DNA from: Streptomyces specialis
Lineage (GTDB): Bacteria > Actinomycetota > Actinomycetes > Streptomycetales > Streptomycetaceae
Direction of reading: 5' to 3'
Assembly (NCBI RefSeq): GCF_001493375.1
Contig: NZ_LN929896.1
Span: 262,299 to 326,298, forward strand
DNA length: 64,000 nt
The notes under the pieces are model-generated. The model was not told the origin of the DNA, did no database searches, and worked only from the letters and a program-made list of their open reading frames with translations. Made by a program: the position numbers and the translations under genes. Positions 52,741 to 60,187 of this stretch are shown here, one piece after another (position 1 is the first letter of the stretch; the number at the start of each line of letters is the position of its first letter).

Positions 52741-54126
52741 TCAGCCCGCGACCACCGTGACCTCGCCGATCCCCAGGTCACGGACGGGTCCGGCGATCTT
52801 CTCGGCGTCCCCGACGAGCACGGTCACCAGCCCGTCCGCGGGCAGCGCCCGGACCACGGCCGCCGACGCCTCGACGGTGCCGGTTTCGGCCAGCCGCGCG
52901 TACAGCCGCGCCTGGAAGTCGTCCGGCAGCTCCTCCTCGACCTGGTTGGCCAGCGTCCCCGCGACGGCCGCCGCCGTCTCGAAGCTGAGCGGCGCCACGC
53001 CCACCAGATACTGAACGGCGGCGTCCCGCTCCTCGTCCGTCAGTCCCTCGGCGGCCAGGGTCCGCAGCACCTGCCACAGATCGGCCAGCGCGGGGCCGGT
53101 GACGTCCGTGGCCACCGAGCCCCGGATGCCCAGCAGGGCCAGGCCCGTGCCGTCGGCGCTGGAGCGCAGCACCTGGCTGAACGCGCGGATGCCGTAGGTG
53201 TAGCCCTTCTCCTCGCGCAGCACCCGGTCCAGACGGGAGGTGATCGTGCCGCCCAGGCAGTAGATGCCGAGCCGCCGCGCCGGGTAGAGCGGGTCGTGCC
53301 GGTCCCCGCCGGTCCGCCCGATGAGGAGCTGGGTCTGCACCGCGCCGGGACGGTCCACGACGATCACGCGGGGGGTGTCGTTCACGTCGGCGGGCGACCA
53401 CACGGGCGGCTCGGCGGCGGAGCCGGTCCAGGTGCCCAGGGTCTCCTTCAGCGCCGCGTCCAGGTCGATCCCGGGCAGGTCGCCGACGACGACGGCGGGG
53501 GCCGCGGCGGGCCCGATGTGCGCGTCGTAGAAGGCGCGCACCGCCTTGGCGTCGATCCGCCCGACCGTCTCCGCCGTCCCCGAACGGGGCCGGGACATGC
53601 GGGACTCGGCCGGGAAGAGCGCCGCGTACAGCGCCATCGCCGCGCGCCGCCCGGGGTCGGCCAGCTCGTGCGGGATCTCGTCCAGGCGGTTGCGGACGAG
53701 ACGCTCGATCTCGCTCTCGGCGAAGGCGGGCGCGCGCAGGGCGTCCGCCAGCAGGCCCAGGGCCTTGGTCAGCCGGGAGGCGGGGACCTCCAGGGAGACG
53801 CGCAGCCCCGCGTGGTCGGCGTGGGCGTCGAGCGTGGCACCGCAGCGTTCGAGTTCGGCGGCGAACTCCTCGGCCGAGTGCTTGTCGGTACCCTCGTTGA
53901 GGGCGCGGGCCATGATGGTCGCCACGCCCTCCTGCCCCTGCGGCTCCGTCTCCAGCGGCGCGGTCAGGTTCAGCTCCACCGCGATGACCCGCTGGCCGGG
54001 CCGGTGACTGCGCAGCACCGTCAGCCCGTTGGGCAGCCCGCCGCGCTCCGGCGCGGGGAACGCCCACGGCCTGGGCTCGCCGCCCGCCGGCCGGGGGTGG
54101 AGTCGCATGGTGTCGGCGTCCGTCAC
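52741..54126 (-). CDS. M16 family peptidase, inactive-type subunit
   Basis: This 461-residue protein has the M16 (pitrilysin/mitochondrial processing peptidase) fold in two halves (about 20-230 and 240-455), but at the position of the zinc motif HxxEH it has GVATIMARALNEGTDK, so the metal ligands are missing. The late signature FGxxR/Y-type GYTYGIRAFSQVLRSSADGT is present, as in the partner subunit. It overlaps the active partner gene by 4 bases (GTGA), so the two are translated together and probably form a heterodimer. The GTG start at 54126 (VTDADTMRLHPRPAGGE) is set by this overlap. Confidence 0.9.
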   Translation of the reverse strand: MTDADTMRLHPRPAGGEPRPWAFPAPERGGLPNGLTVLRSHRPGQRVIAVELNLTAPLETEPQGQEGVATIMARALNEGTDKHSAEEFAAELERCGATLDAHADHAGLRVSLEVPASRLTKALGLLADALRAPAFAESEIERLVRNRLDEIPHELADPGRRAAMALYAALFPAESRMSRPRSGTAETVGRIDAKAVRAFYDAHIGPAAAPAVVVGDLPGIDLDAALKETLGTWTGSAAEPPVWSPADVNDTPRVIVVDRPGAVQTQLLIGRTGGDRHDPLYPARRLGIYCLGGTITSRLDRVLREEKGYTYGIRAFSQVLRSSADGTGLALLGIRGSVATDVTGPALADLWQVLRTLAAEGLTDEERDAAVQYLVGVAPLSFETAAAVAGTLANQVEEELPDDFQARLYARLAETGTVEASAAVVRALPADGLVTVLVGDAEKIAGPVRDLGIGEVTVVAG

Positions 54127-55490
54127 TGGTCCGCCCCTTCGGTCTCGGAGTCGGTCGACTCGGTGGTCTCCTCGGCGCCCTCCGCGGGACCGGTGGGCTC
54201 GTAGACGAGCACGGCGCGGTTGTCCGGGCGGAGCTGGGCGGCGGCCACCGCCCGCACCTCCTCGGCGGTGACCTCCAGGACGCGCCGCACGGCGGTGAAG
54301 GCGAGCGTCGGGTCGCCGAAGAGCACGGCGTACCGGCACAGTTCGTCGGCCCGGCCGCCGACCGTGGCCAGCCGGTCGAGCCACTCACGCTCCAACTGGG
54401 CCTGCGCGCGCTCCATCTCCTCCGGCGTCGGGCCCTCCTCGGCGAACCGCGCCAGCTCCTCGTCCAGCGCCCGCTCGATGTCCGCGACCTCCGCGTCGCC
54501 CGAGGTCTTCACGTCGAGCCAGCCCATCGAGGGCGCGCCGGCCAGACGCAGCAGGCCGAAGCCGGCCGAGACGGCCGTACGGTCGCGCCGCACCAGCCGG
54601 TTGTGCAGCCGGGACGACTCGCCGCCGCCGAGCGCGGTCAGGGCCAGGTCGGCGGCGTCGGCCTCCCGGGTCCCGTCGTGCGGGAGCCGGTAGGCCGCCA
54701 TCAGCGCCCGCGCCGGGACGTCCTCGCGGATGACCTCGCGCAGTTCCTCACCGATGGTCAGCGGCAGAGTGCCGTCGCGCGGCGGGCGCTTGCCGTCGTG
54801 GGAGGGGATCGAGCCGAAGTACTTGTCGGCCCACGCGAGGACCTGCTCCGGGTCGATGTCGCCGACGACCGCCAGGACGGCGTTGTTGGGCGCGTAGTAG
54901 GTCCGGAAGAACTCCCGCGCGTCCTCCAGGGACGCGGCGTCCAGGTCGGCCATCGAGCCGATCGGCGTGTGGTGGTACGGGTGTCCCGCCGGGTAGACCA
55001 TCGCGGTCAGCCGCTCGAAGGCGGTGCCGTAGGGCACGTTGTCGTACCGCTGACGGCGCTCGTTCTTGACGACGTCCCGCTGGTTCTCCATGGACTCGTC
55101 GTCCAGCGCGGTCAGCAGCGTGCCCATGCGGTCCGCCTCCAGCCACAGGGCGAGTTCGAGCTGGTGGGCGGGCATGGTCTCGAAGTAGTTGGTGCGCTCG
55201 AAGCTGGTGGTCCCGTTCAGCGAACCGCCGGCTCCCTGGATGAGCTCGAAGTGGCCGTTGCCCTTCACTTGGGCCGAGCCCTGGAACATCAGGTGCTCGA
55301 AGAGGTGCGCCAGTCCGGTACGGCCCTGGACCTCGTGGCGGGAGCCGACGTCGTACCAGAGGCAGACCGCGGCGACCGGTGTGAGGTGGTCCTCGGAGAG
55401 CACCACGCGGAGCCCGTTGGCCAGTCTGTGCTCGGTGGCGGTGAGCGCGCCGGCGGTGTCCTGCGGGATGGCCGTGTGGCCCATGGGCAT
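54123..55490 (-). CDS. M16 family zinc metallopeptidase, active subunit
   Basis: This 455-residue protein has the zinc-binding HxxEH motif in TGLAHLFEHLMFQGSAQVKG (about 60-79), with the downstream glutamate in DVVKNERRQRYDNVPYGTAF (about 135). The two M16 halves follow. No signal peptide is seen, so it acts in the cytoplasm. Partner is the inactive M16 protein encoded by the overlapping gene. Its start is 140 bases from the divergent parC start, with a 7-bp palindrome between them. The substrate may be leader peptides or other small peptides; that is inference. Confidence 0.9.
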   Translation of the reverse strand: MPMGHTAIPQDTAGALTATEHRLANGLRVVLSEDHLTPVAAVCLWYDVGSRHEVQGRTGLAHLFEHLMFQGSAQVKGNGHFELIQGAGGSLNGTTSFERTNYFETMPAHQLELALWLEADRMGTLLTALDDESMENQRDVVKNERRQRYDNVPYGTAFERLTAMVYPAGHPYHHTPIGSMADLDAASLEDAREFFRTYYAPNNAVLAVVGDIDPEQVLAWADKYFGSIPSHDGKRPPRDGTLPLTIGEELREVIREDVPARALMAAYRLPHDGTREADAADLALTALGGGESSRLHNRLVRRDRTAVSAGFGLLRLAGAPSMGWLDVKTSGDAEVADIERALDEELARFAEEGPTPEEMERAQAQLEREWLDRLATVGGRADELCRYAVLFGDPTLAFTAVRRVLEVTAEEVRAVAAAQLRPDNRAVLVYEPTGPAEGAEETTESTDSETEGADQ

Positions 55491-55523
55491 GAGGTCCCTT
55501 CGCTCGGACGGTCGAGGTCTACG

Positions 55524-55541
55524 TCACCTTATGCAAGGTGA
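55524..55541. promoter_or_regulatory. Inverted repeat in the divergent M16/parC promoter region
   Basis: TCACCTTATGCAAGGTGA is a perfect 7-bp inverted repeat around ATGC. It lies 34 bases upstream of the M16 start and about 90 bases upstream of parC, so it is a good operator candidate for either. The regulator is unknown. Confidence 0.4.
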
Positions 55542-55630
55542 GCCGGGGTGTGCGAAGTTCCCGGTTGTCGGCGGCGCGGTCCACAATGGTCGCCGGCAAC
55601 CCCGCCACCCTGACGAAGGAGCCTGCCGCG

Positions 55631-58078
55631 ATGGCCCGCCGCAGCACGAAGTCCCCGCCTCCGGAGGAATTCGAGGAGCGCATCCTCGACATCGACGTCG
55701 TCGACGAGATGCAGGGCTCCTTCCTCGAGTACGCCTACTCGGTGATCTACTCCCGCGCCCTGCCGGACGCCCGGGACGGGATGAAGCCGGTGCACCGCCG
55801 GATCCTCTATCAGATGCACGACATGGGGCTGCGGCCCGAGCGCGGCTACGTGAAGTGCGCCCGCGTGGTCGGCGAGGTGATGGGCAAGCTCCACCCGCAC
55901 GGGGACACCGCCATCTACGACGCGCTGGTGCGGATGGCCCAGCCGTTCTCGATGCGGCTGCCCCTGGTCGACGGCCATGGGAACTTCGGTTCGCTGGGGA
56001 ACGACGACCCGCCCGCCGCGATGCGGTACACCGAGTGCAGATCCGCTCCGGCCGCCGGGCTGATGGTGGAGTCGATCGACGAGGACACCGTCGACTTCGC
56101 GCCCAACTACGACGGCAGCGAACGGGAGCCGGTGGCGCTGCCCGCCGCGTACCCGAACCTGCTGGTGAACGGGGCGAGCGGCATCGCCGTCGGCATGGCG
56201 ACGAACATGCCGCCGCACAACCTGTCCGAAGTCATCGCCGCCGCCCGGCATCTGATCCGCCATCCGAACGCCGACCTCGCCGCGCTGATGCGGTTCGTGC
56301 CCGGCCCCGACCTGCCCACCGGCGGCCAGGTCGTGGGCCTCGACGGGATCAGGGACGCGTACGAGACGGGCCGGGGCACGTTCCGGATGCGCGCCACCGT
56401 GTCGGTGGAGAAGGTCACCGCCCGGCGGCACGGACTGGTCGTCACCGAGCTGCCGTTCACGGTCGGCCCGGAGAAGGTCGTCGCCAAGATCAAGGACCTG
56501 GTCAACGCCAAGCGGCTCCAGGGCATCGCGGACGTCAAGGACCTGACCGACCGGTCGCACGGACTGCGCCTGGTCATCGAGGTGAAGAACGGCTTCAACC
56601 CGGAGGCGGTGCTGGCGCAGCTCTACAAGCTGACGCCGATGGAGGAGACCTTCGGGATCAACAACGTGGCGCTGGTGGACGGCCAGCCGCTGACGATGGG
56701 TCTGCGGGAGCTGCTGGAGGTCTACGTCGACCACCGCTTCGAAGTGGTGCGCCGGCGCAGCGAGTTCCGGCGCGGCAAGCGGCGGGACCGGCTGCACCTG
56801 GTCGAGGGCCTGCTCGTCGCGCTCATGGACATCGACGAGGTCATCCGGATCATCCGCTCCAGCGACAACGCGGCGGACGCCAAGGAGGCCCTGATCGCCC
56901 GCTTCGGGCTCTCCGAGACGCAGACCCAGTACATCCTGGACACGCCGCTGCGGCGGCTGACGCGGTTCGACCGGCTGGAGCTGGAGACGGAGCGCGACCG
57001 GCTGACCGGGGAGATCGAGGAGCTGACCCGGATCCTCGACTCGGACGCCGAGCTGCGGAAGCTGGTCTCCTCCGAGCTGGCCGAGGTCGCCAAGAAGTAC
57101 GGGACGCCGCGCCGCACGGTGCTCCTGGAGGCCGAGGGCGACCGGACGGAGGCGGTGCCGCTTGAGGTGTCCGACGACCCCTGCCGGGTGCTGCTGTCCT
57201 CCACCGGGCTGCTGGCGCGGACCGCGGACGGCGACATGGCGTCCGGCGGCGGGGGCAGGCGCGGCAAGCACGACGTGATCGTCTCCGCGGTGCCCTCCAC
57301 CACGCGGGGCGAGGTCGGCGCGGTGACGTCGGCGGGCCGGCTGCTGCGCCTGGCCGTGGTGGACCTGCCGCAGGTGCCGCACAGCGCCTCCGCGCCGAAC
57401 CTGGCGGGCGGCGCGCAGATCGCGGAGTTCCTGTCGCTGGGGGCGGACGAGCGGGTGGTCTGCCTGACCACGCTGGACGAGTCCTCGCCCGGTCTGGCCA
57501 TCGGCACCGAGCAGGGCGTCGTCAAACGGGTCGTGCCGGACTACCCGGCGAACAAGGAGGAGCTGGAGGTCATCTCCCTCAAGGAGGGTGACCGGATCGT
57601 GGGCGCCGCCGAGCTGCACACCGGCGAGGAGGACCTCGTCTTCATCACCAGCGACGGGCAGTTGCTGCGGTACCAGGCGTCGCAGGTGCGGCCCCAGGGC
57701 CGGCCGGCGGGCGGCATGGCGGGCGTGAAGCTCGCCGAGGGCGCGCGGGTCATCTCGTTCACCGCCGTCGATCCGGCTGGGGACGCCGTGGTGTTCACGG
57801 TGGCGGGCGGCAGCGGCACGCTGGACGACTCGCTGGGGTCGGCCAAGCTCACGCCGTTCGACCAGTATCCGCGCAAGGGGCGGGCCACGGGCGGCGTGCG
57901 GTGCCAGCGGTTCCTCAAGGGCGAGGACCGGCTGACGTTCGCCTGGGCCGGGGCCGCGCCCGCGCGGGCGGCGACGGCCAACGGGACCCCGGTGGACCTG
58001 CCGGAGCCCGACCCCCGCCGCGACGGCTCCGGAACGCCGCTGACCAAGGTCGTCGCGGTCGTCGCCGGCCCGGTGTGA
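55631..58078 (+). CDS. parC: DNA topoisomerase IV subunit A
   Basis: This 815-residue protein cuts and rejoins DNA in chromosome decatenation. Domain order is the winged-helix breakage-reunion domain (about 1-480) with the catalytic Tyr133 in PPAAMRYTECRSAPAAG, preceded by VVGEVMGKLHPHGDTAIYDA (the quinolone-binding region, with the conserved Pro-His-Gly), then the C-terminal beta-pinwheel (about 500-810) with LLSSTGLLARTADGDMA and LITSDGQ-type repeats. The ATG at 55631 follows GAAGGAG. The partner gene parE lies 2 kb downstream, and the gene between them encodes a CobW-type protein. Confidence 0.93.
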   Translation: MARRSTKSPPPEEFEERILDIDVVDEMQGSFLEYAYSVIYSRALPDARDGMKPVHRRILYQMHDMGLRPERGYVKCARVVGEVMGKLHPHGDTAIYDALVRMAQPFSMRLPLVDGHGNFGSLGNDDPPAAMRYTECRSAPAAGLMVESIDEDTVDFAPNYDGSEREPVALPAAYPNLLVNGASGIAVGMATNMPPHNLSEVIAAARHLIRHPNADLAALMRFVPGPDLPTGGQVVGLDGIRDAYETGRGTFRMRATVSVEKVTARRHGLVVTELPFTVGPEKVVAKIKDLVNAKRLQGIADVKDLTDRSHGLRLVIEVKNGFNPEAVLAQLYKLTPMEETFGINNVALVDGQPLTMGLRELLEVYVDHRFEVVRRRSEFRRGKRRDRLHLVEGLLVALMDIDEVIRIIRSSDNAADAKEALIARFGLSETQTQYILDTPLRRLTRFDRLELETERDRLTGEIEELTRILDSDAELRKLVSSELAEVAKKYGTPRRTVLLEAEGDRTEAVPLEVSDDPCRVLLSSTGLLARTADGDMASGGGGRRGKHDVIVSAVPSTTRGEVGAVTSAGRLLRLAVVDLPQVPHSASAPNLAGGAQIAEFLSLGADERVVCLTTLDESSPGLAIGTEQGVVKRVVPDYPANKEELEVISLKEGDRIVGAAELHTGEEDLVFITSDGQLLRYQASQVRPQGRPAGGMAGVKLAEGARVISFTAVDPAGDAVVFTVAGGSGTLDDSLGSAKLTPFDQYPRKGRATGGVRCQRFLKGEDRLTFAWAGAAPARAATANGTPVDLPEPDPRRDGSGTPLTKVVAVVAGPV

Positions 58079-58082
58079 CGGC

Positions 58083-59135
58083 TCAGCGGAGGTCGTCCGG
58101 CTCCTCGACCCCGGCCTCGGCACCGGCCTCGGCACCGGTGTCGTCGGGGTCGTCGAGGAAGCGCAGGACCCCCGCCATGCCGTCGTCGGCGGGCTCGCCC
58201 TCCCCGGCGACGCACGCGGCCAGCTCGGCGCGCAGCGCCCCGGCGTCCAGGCCGGCCCCGATCAGGACGAGTTCCGTGCCGGGGCCGCCCTCGGGCGCCG
58301 GGTAGAACCGCAGGAAGCGGCCCACCGCGTGCAGGGTGAACCGCTCGGCGCCCAGGGCGACGAAGCCCTTGATCCGGTACAGCCCGGCGGGCCGGGTCTC
58401 CAGGAACCGCGTCAGGCGGCGCGGCACGAGCGGCCGGTCCGCGGTGAACGACACGCTGTCGTAGGCGGTGTGGACGTGCGCGCCCGGGTCGTCCTCCGCG
58501 GCGACGAGGTCGGCGAACGAGAGCTGCCGCGCCCCGGTCTCCCGCTCCGCCGCGTCCGCCCGGTCGAAGAACAGCCCGGGATCGACCCGGCCGTGCACGG
58601 CCTCCACCACGGGTGTGCCGCCGGCCCGTTCCCGCAGTTCGGCCAGCAGGGCGGCACGCCGCGCGGCGTCGACGCGGTCGGTCTTGTTGAGCACCAGCAG
58701 GTCGGCGACCCCGAGGTGCCGGCTCCGGTCCGGCTCGGCCGCGTCCACGACCTGGACCAGGCCGCCGTAGACGATGTGCGGGGTGTCGGCGGCGAGGATC
58801 ATCCTGACCAGCGCGGGCGGCTCGGCCAGACCGCTGGCCTCCACGACGATGAGGTCGATCCCCGCCTCCGGCCGCGCCAGCCGCTCCAGGGCCGCGTCCA
58901 GGTCCTCGGTGTCGACGGCGCAGCACAGGCAGCCGTTGCCGAACGACGCCATGGCGTCCACCTGTCCGGCGATCAGCATGGCGTCGACCGGGATGCTGCC
59001 GAAGTCGTTGACGACGGCACCGATCCGGATGCCCTCGCGGTTGCGCAGGAGGTGGTTGAGCAGCGTCGTCTTACCCGCTCCCAGGAATCCGGCGAGCACG
59101 ATGACCGGGACCCGGCCGCTGACGAAGTTCCGCAC
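58083..59135 (-). CDS. CobW/COG0523-family GTP-dependent metal chaperone
   Basis: This 350-residue protein has a G3E GTPase fold. Walker A is VIVLAGFLGAGKTTLLNHLL (residues 12-30). The metal-binding CxCC motif is FGNGCLCCAVDTEDLDAALE (about 66-85). The G-domain has VVEASGLAEPPALVRMI, LLVLNKTDRVDAARRA for guanine binding (NKxD), and a CobW C-terminal domain (about 245-330). It inserts or handles a metal such as zinc, iron or cobalt. The GTG at 59135 lies 87 bases from the divergent sucrase/ferredoxin-like gene, and an iron box lies between them. Confidence 0.9.
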   Translation of the reverse strand: MRNFVSGRVPVIVLAGFLGAGKTTLLNHLLRNREGIRIGAVVNDFGSIPVDAMLIAGQVDAMASFGNGCLCCAVDTEDLDAALERLARPEAGIDLIVVEASGLAEPPALVRMILAADTPHIVYGGLVQVVDAAEPDRSRHLGVADLLVLNKTDRVDAARRAALLAELRERAGGTPVVEAVHGRVDPGLFFDRADAAERETGARQLSFADLVAAEDDPGAHVHTAYDSVSFTADRPLVPRRLTRFLETRPAGLYRIKGFVALGAERFTLHAVGRFLRFYPAPEGGPGTELVLIGAGLDAGALRAELAACVAGEGEPADDGMAGVLRFLDDPDDTGAEAGAEAGVEEPDDLR

Positions 59136-59203
59136 GGCGCCCGAGCCTAGGGCATGCCCGCCGGCCGGTGCGCGCGGACCGTCACCGGGACGGCTGGGGC
59201 GGT

Positions 59204-59222
59204 TGAGGTTAGCCTTGCCTGT
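59204..59222. promoter_or_regulatory. Iron-box-like element (DmdR/IdeR type)
   Basis: TGAGGTTAGCCTTGCCTGT agrees with 13 of 19 positions of the DmdR/IdeR consensus (TTAGGTTAGGCTAACCTAA), mainly the left half AGGTTAG and the right CCT. It directly abuts the GTG at 59223 and lies about 70 bases from the CobW gene start on the other strand. Repression by iron-loaded DmdR1 is likely but not proven. Confidence 0.55.
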
Positions 59223-60149
59223 GTGAGCGAATGTGCGATTCTCTCGCGGGACCGGGCCGAGCCCCTCGCCGGCACGGCCGCCACCGCCCGGACCTGGCTG
59301 CTGATCGAGCAGCCCGGCCCGTGGGGGGCGAAGGCGCTCACCGGGAGCCGGCTCGACCCCGGCCTCGGCCGGGCGCTGGAGGCCGCCACCGAGGAGGCGG
59401 GCACCGGGGTCCGCGTCGCGCTGATCCGCCGTCCCGGCCGCGGCCACGACCGGGACGGGACCCGGCGGGTCTGGCTGGCGCACACCGGACCGGGCGCCGC
59501 CTGGATCAGGACCACCGGGGTCACCGGCGAGAGCGCCGCCCGCGACCTGCTCCGTCTGGACTTCGCCCGCCTCGGCGCGGGCCACCACGACGGCCTGTGG
59601 ACGCCCCACCGGGGCGGCCCGCTCACGCTGGTGTGCACCAACGGCCGCCGGGACCGCTGCTGCGCCTCCCTCGGCCGCCCGCTGGCCACCGAACTGGCCG
59701 CGGCCGGCGACTGCGAGGTCTGGGAGATCACCCACATCGGCGGCCACCGCTTCTCCCCCACCCTGCTGACGTTCCCGCACGGGTACGCCTACGGCCGGAT
59801 GTCCGCGCCCGCCGTCAAGGGCGTGCTCGCCGCCCTGCGGGACGGCCGGGTGGTGACGGAGAACTGCCGGGGCCGGTCCACCTGGGACCGGCCGGGACAG
59901 GCCGCCGAGCTGGCGGTCCGGGAGCTGACCGGGGAGGGCGCCGCCGACGCCCTGACCGTGGAGACCGGCCCGCCGCGCGGCGCGGCCCGGACGGTCGGCG
60001 TCCGGCACCGGGACGGCCGCCGCTGGCGGGTGGAGGTCACCGAGGAGACGACGGGCGGACCGGCTCCGGCGAGCTGCGGCGCCGAGCCCGCGCCCCAGCC
60101 CGCGTTCGTGGCCGGCCCCGTCGTCCCGGTGCCGGGCCCCGCCCGCTGA
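59223..60149 (+). CDS. Sucrase/ferredoxin-like protein (Apd1 family)
   Basis: This 308-residue protein starts VSECAILSRDRAEPLAGTAA at the GTG at 59223. Its central thioredoxin-like ferredoxin domain (about 135-230) contains LTLVCTNGRRDRCCASLGRP with cysteines, followed by WEITHIGGHRFSPTLLTFPH with the HxGGH motif. This is the pattern of the Apd1/Aim32 sucrase-ferredoxin family, known as bis-histidine non-Rieske [2Fe-2S] proteins in yeast. An iron box sits just before the start, so it is probably induced by iron limitation. Its role may be electron transfer to an iron or redox target; no experiment is known to me for this bacterial branch. Confidence 0.8.
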   Translation: MSECAILSRDRAEPLAGTAATARTWLLIEQPGPWGAKALTGSRLDPGLGRALEAATEEAGTGVRVALIRRPGRGHDRDGTRRVWLAHTGPGAAWIRTTGVTGESAARDLLRLDFARLGAGHHDGLWTPHRGGPLTLVCTNGRRDRCCASLGRPLATELAAAGDCEVWEITHIGGHRFSPTLLTFPHGYAYGRMSAPAVKGVLAALRDGRVVTENCRGRSTWDRPGQAAELAVRELTGEGAADALTVETGPPRGAARTVGVRHRDGRRWRVEVTEETTGGPAPASCGAEPAPQPAFVAGPVVPVPGPAR

Positions 60150-60157
60150 GACGTTCA

Positions 60158-60175
60158 CCGGCCGAACGCGGCCGG
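60158..60175. terminator. Hairpin between the sucrase/ferredoxin gene and parE
   Basis: CCGGCCG-AACG-CGGCCGG is a perfect 7-bp stem with a 4-base loop, lying between convergent stop codons (60149 and 60188). It can act for either strand; no U-run is present. Confidence 0.5.
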
Positions 60176-60187
60176 CCGGACGCCGCG

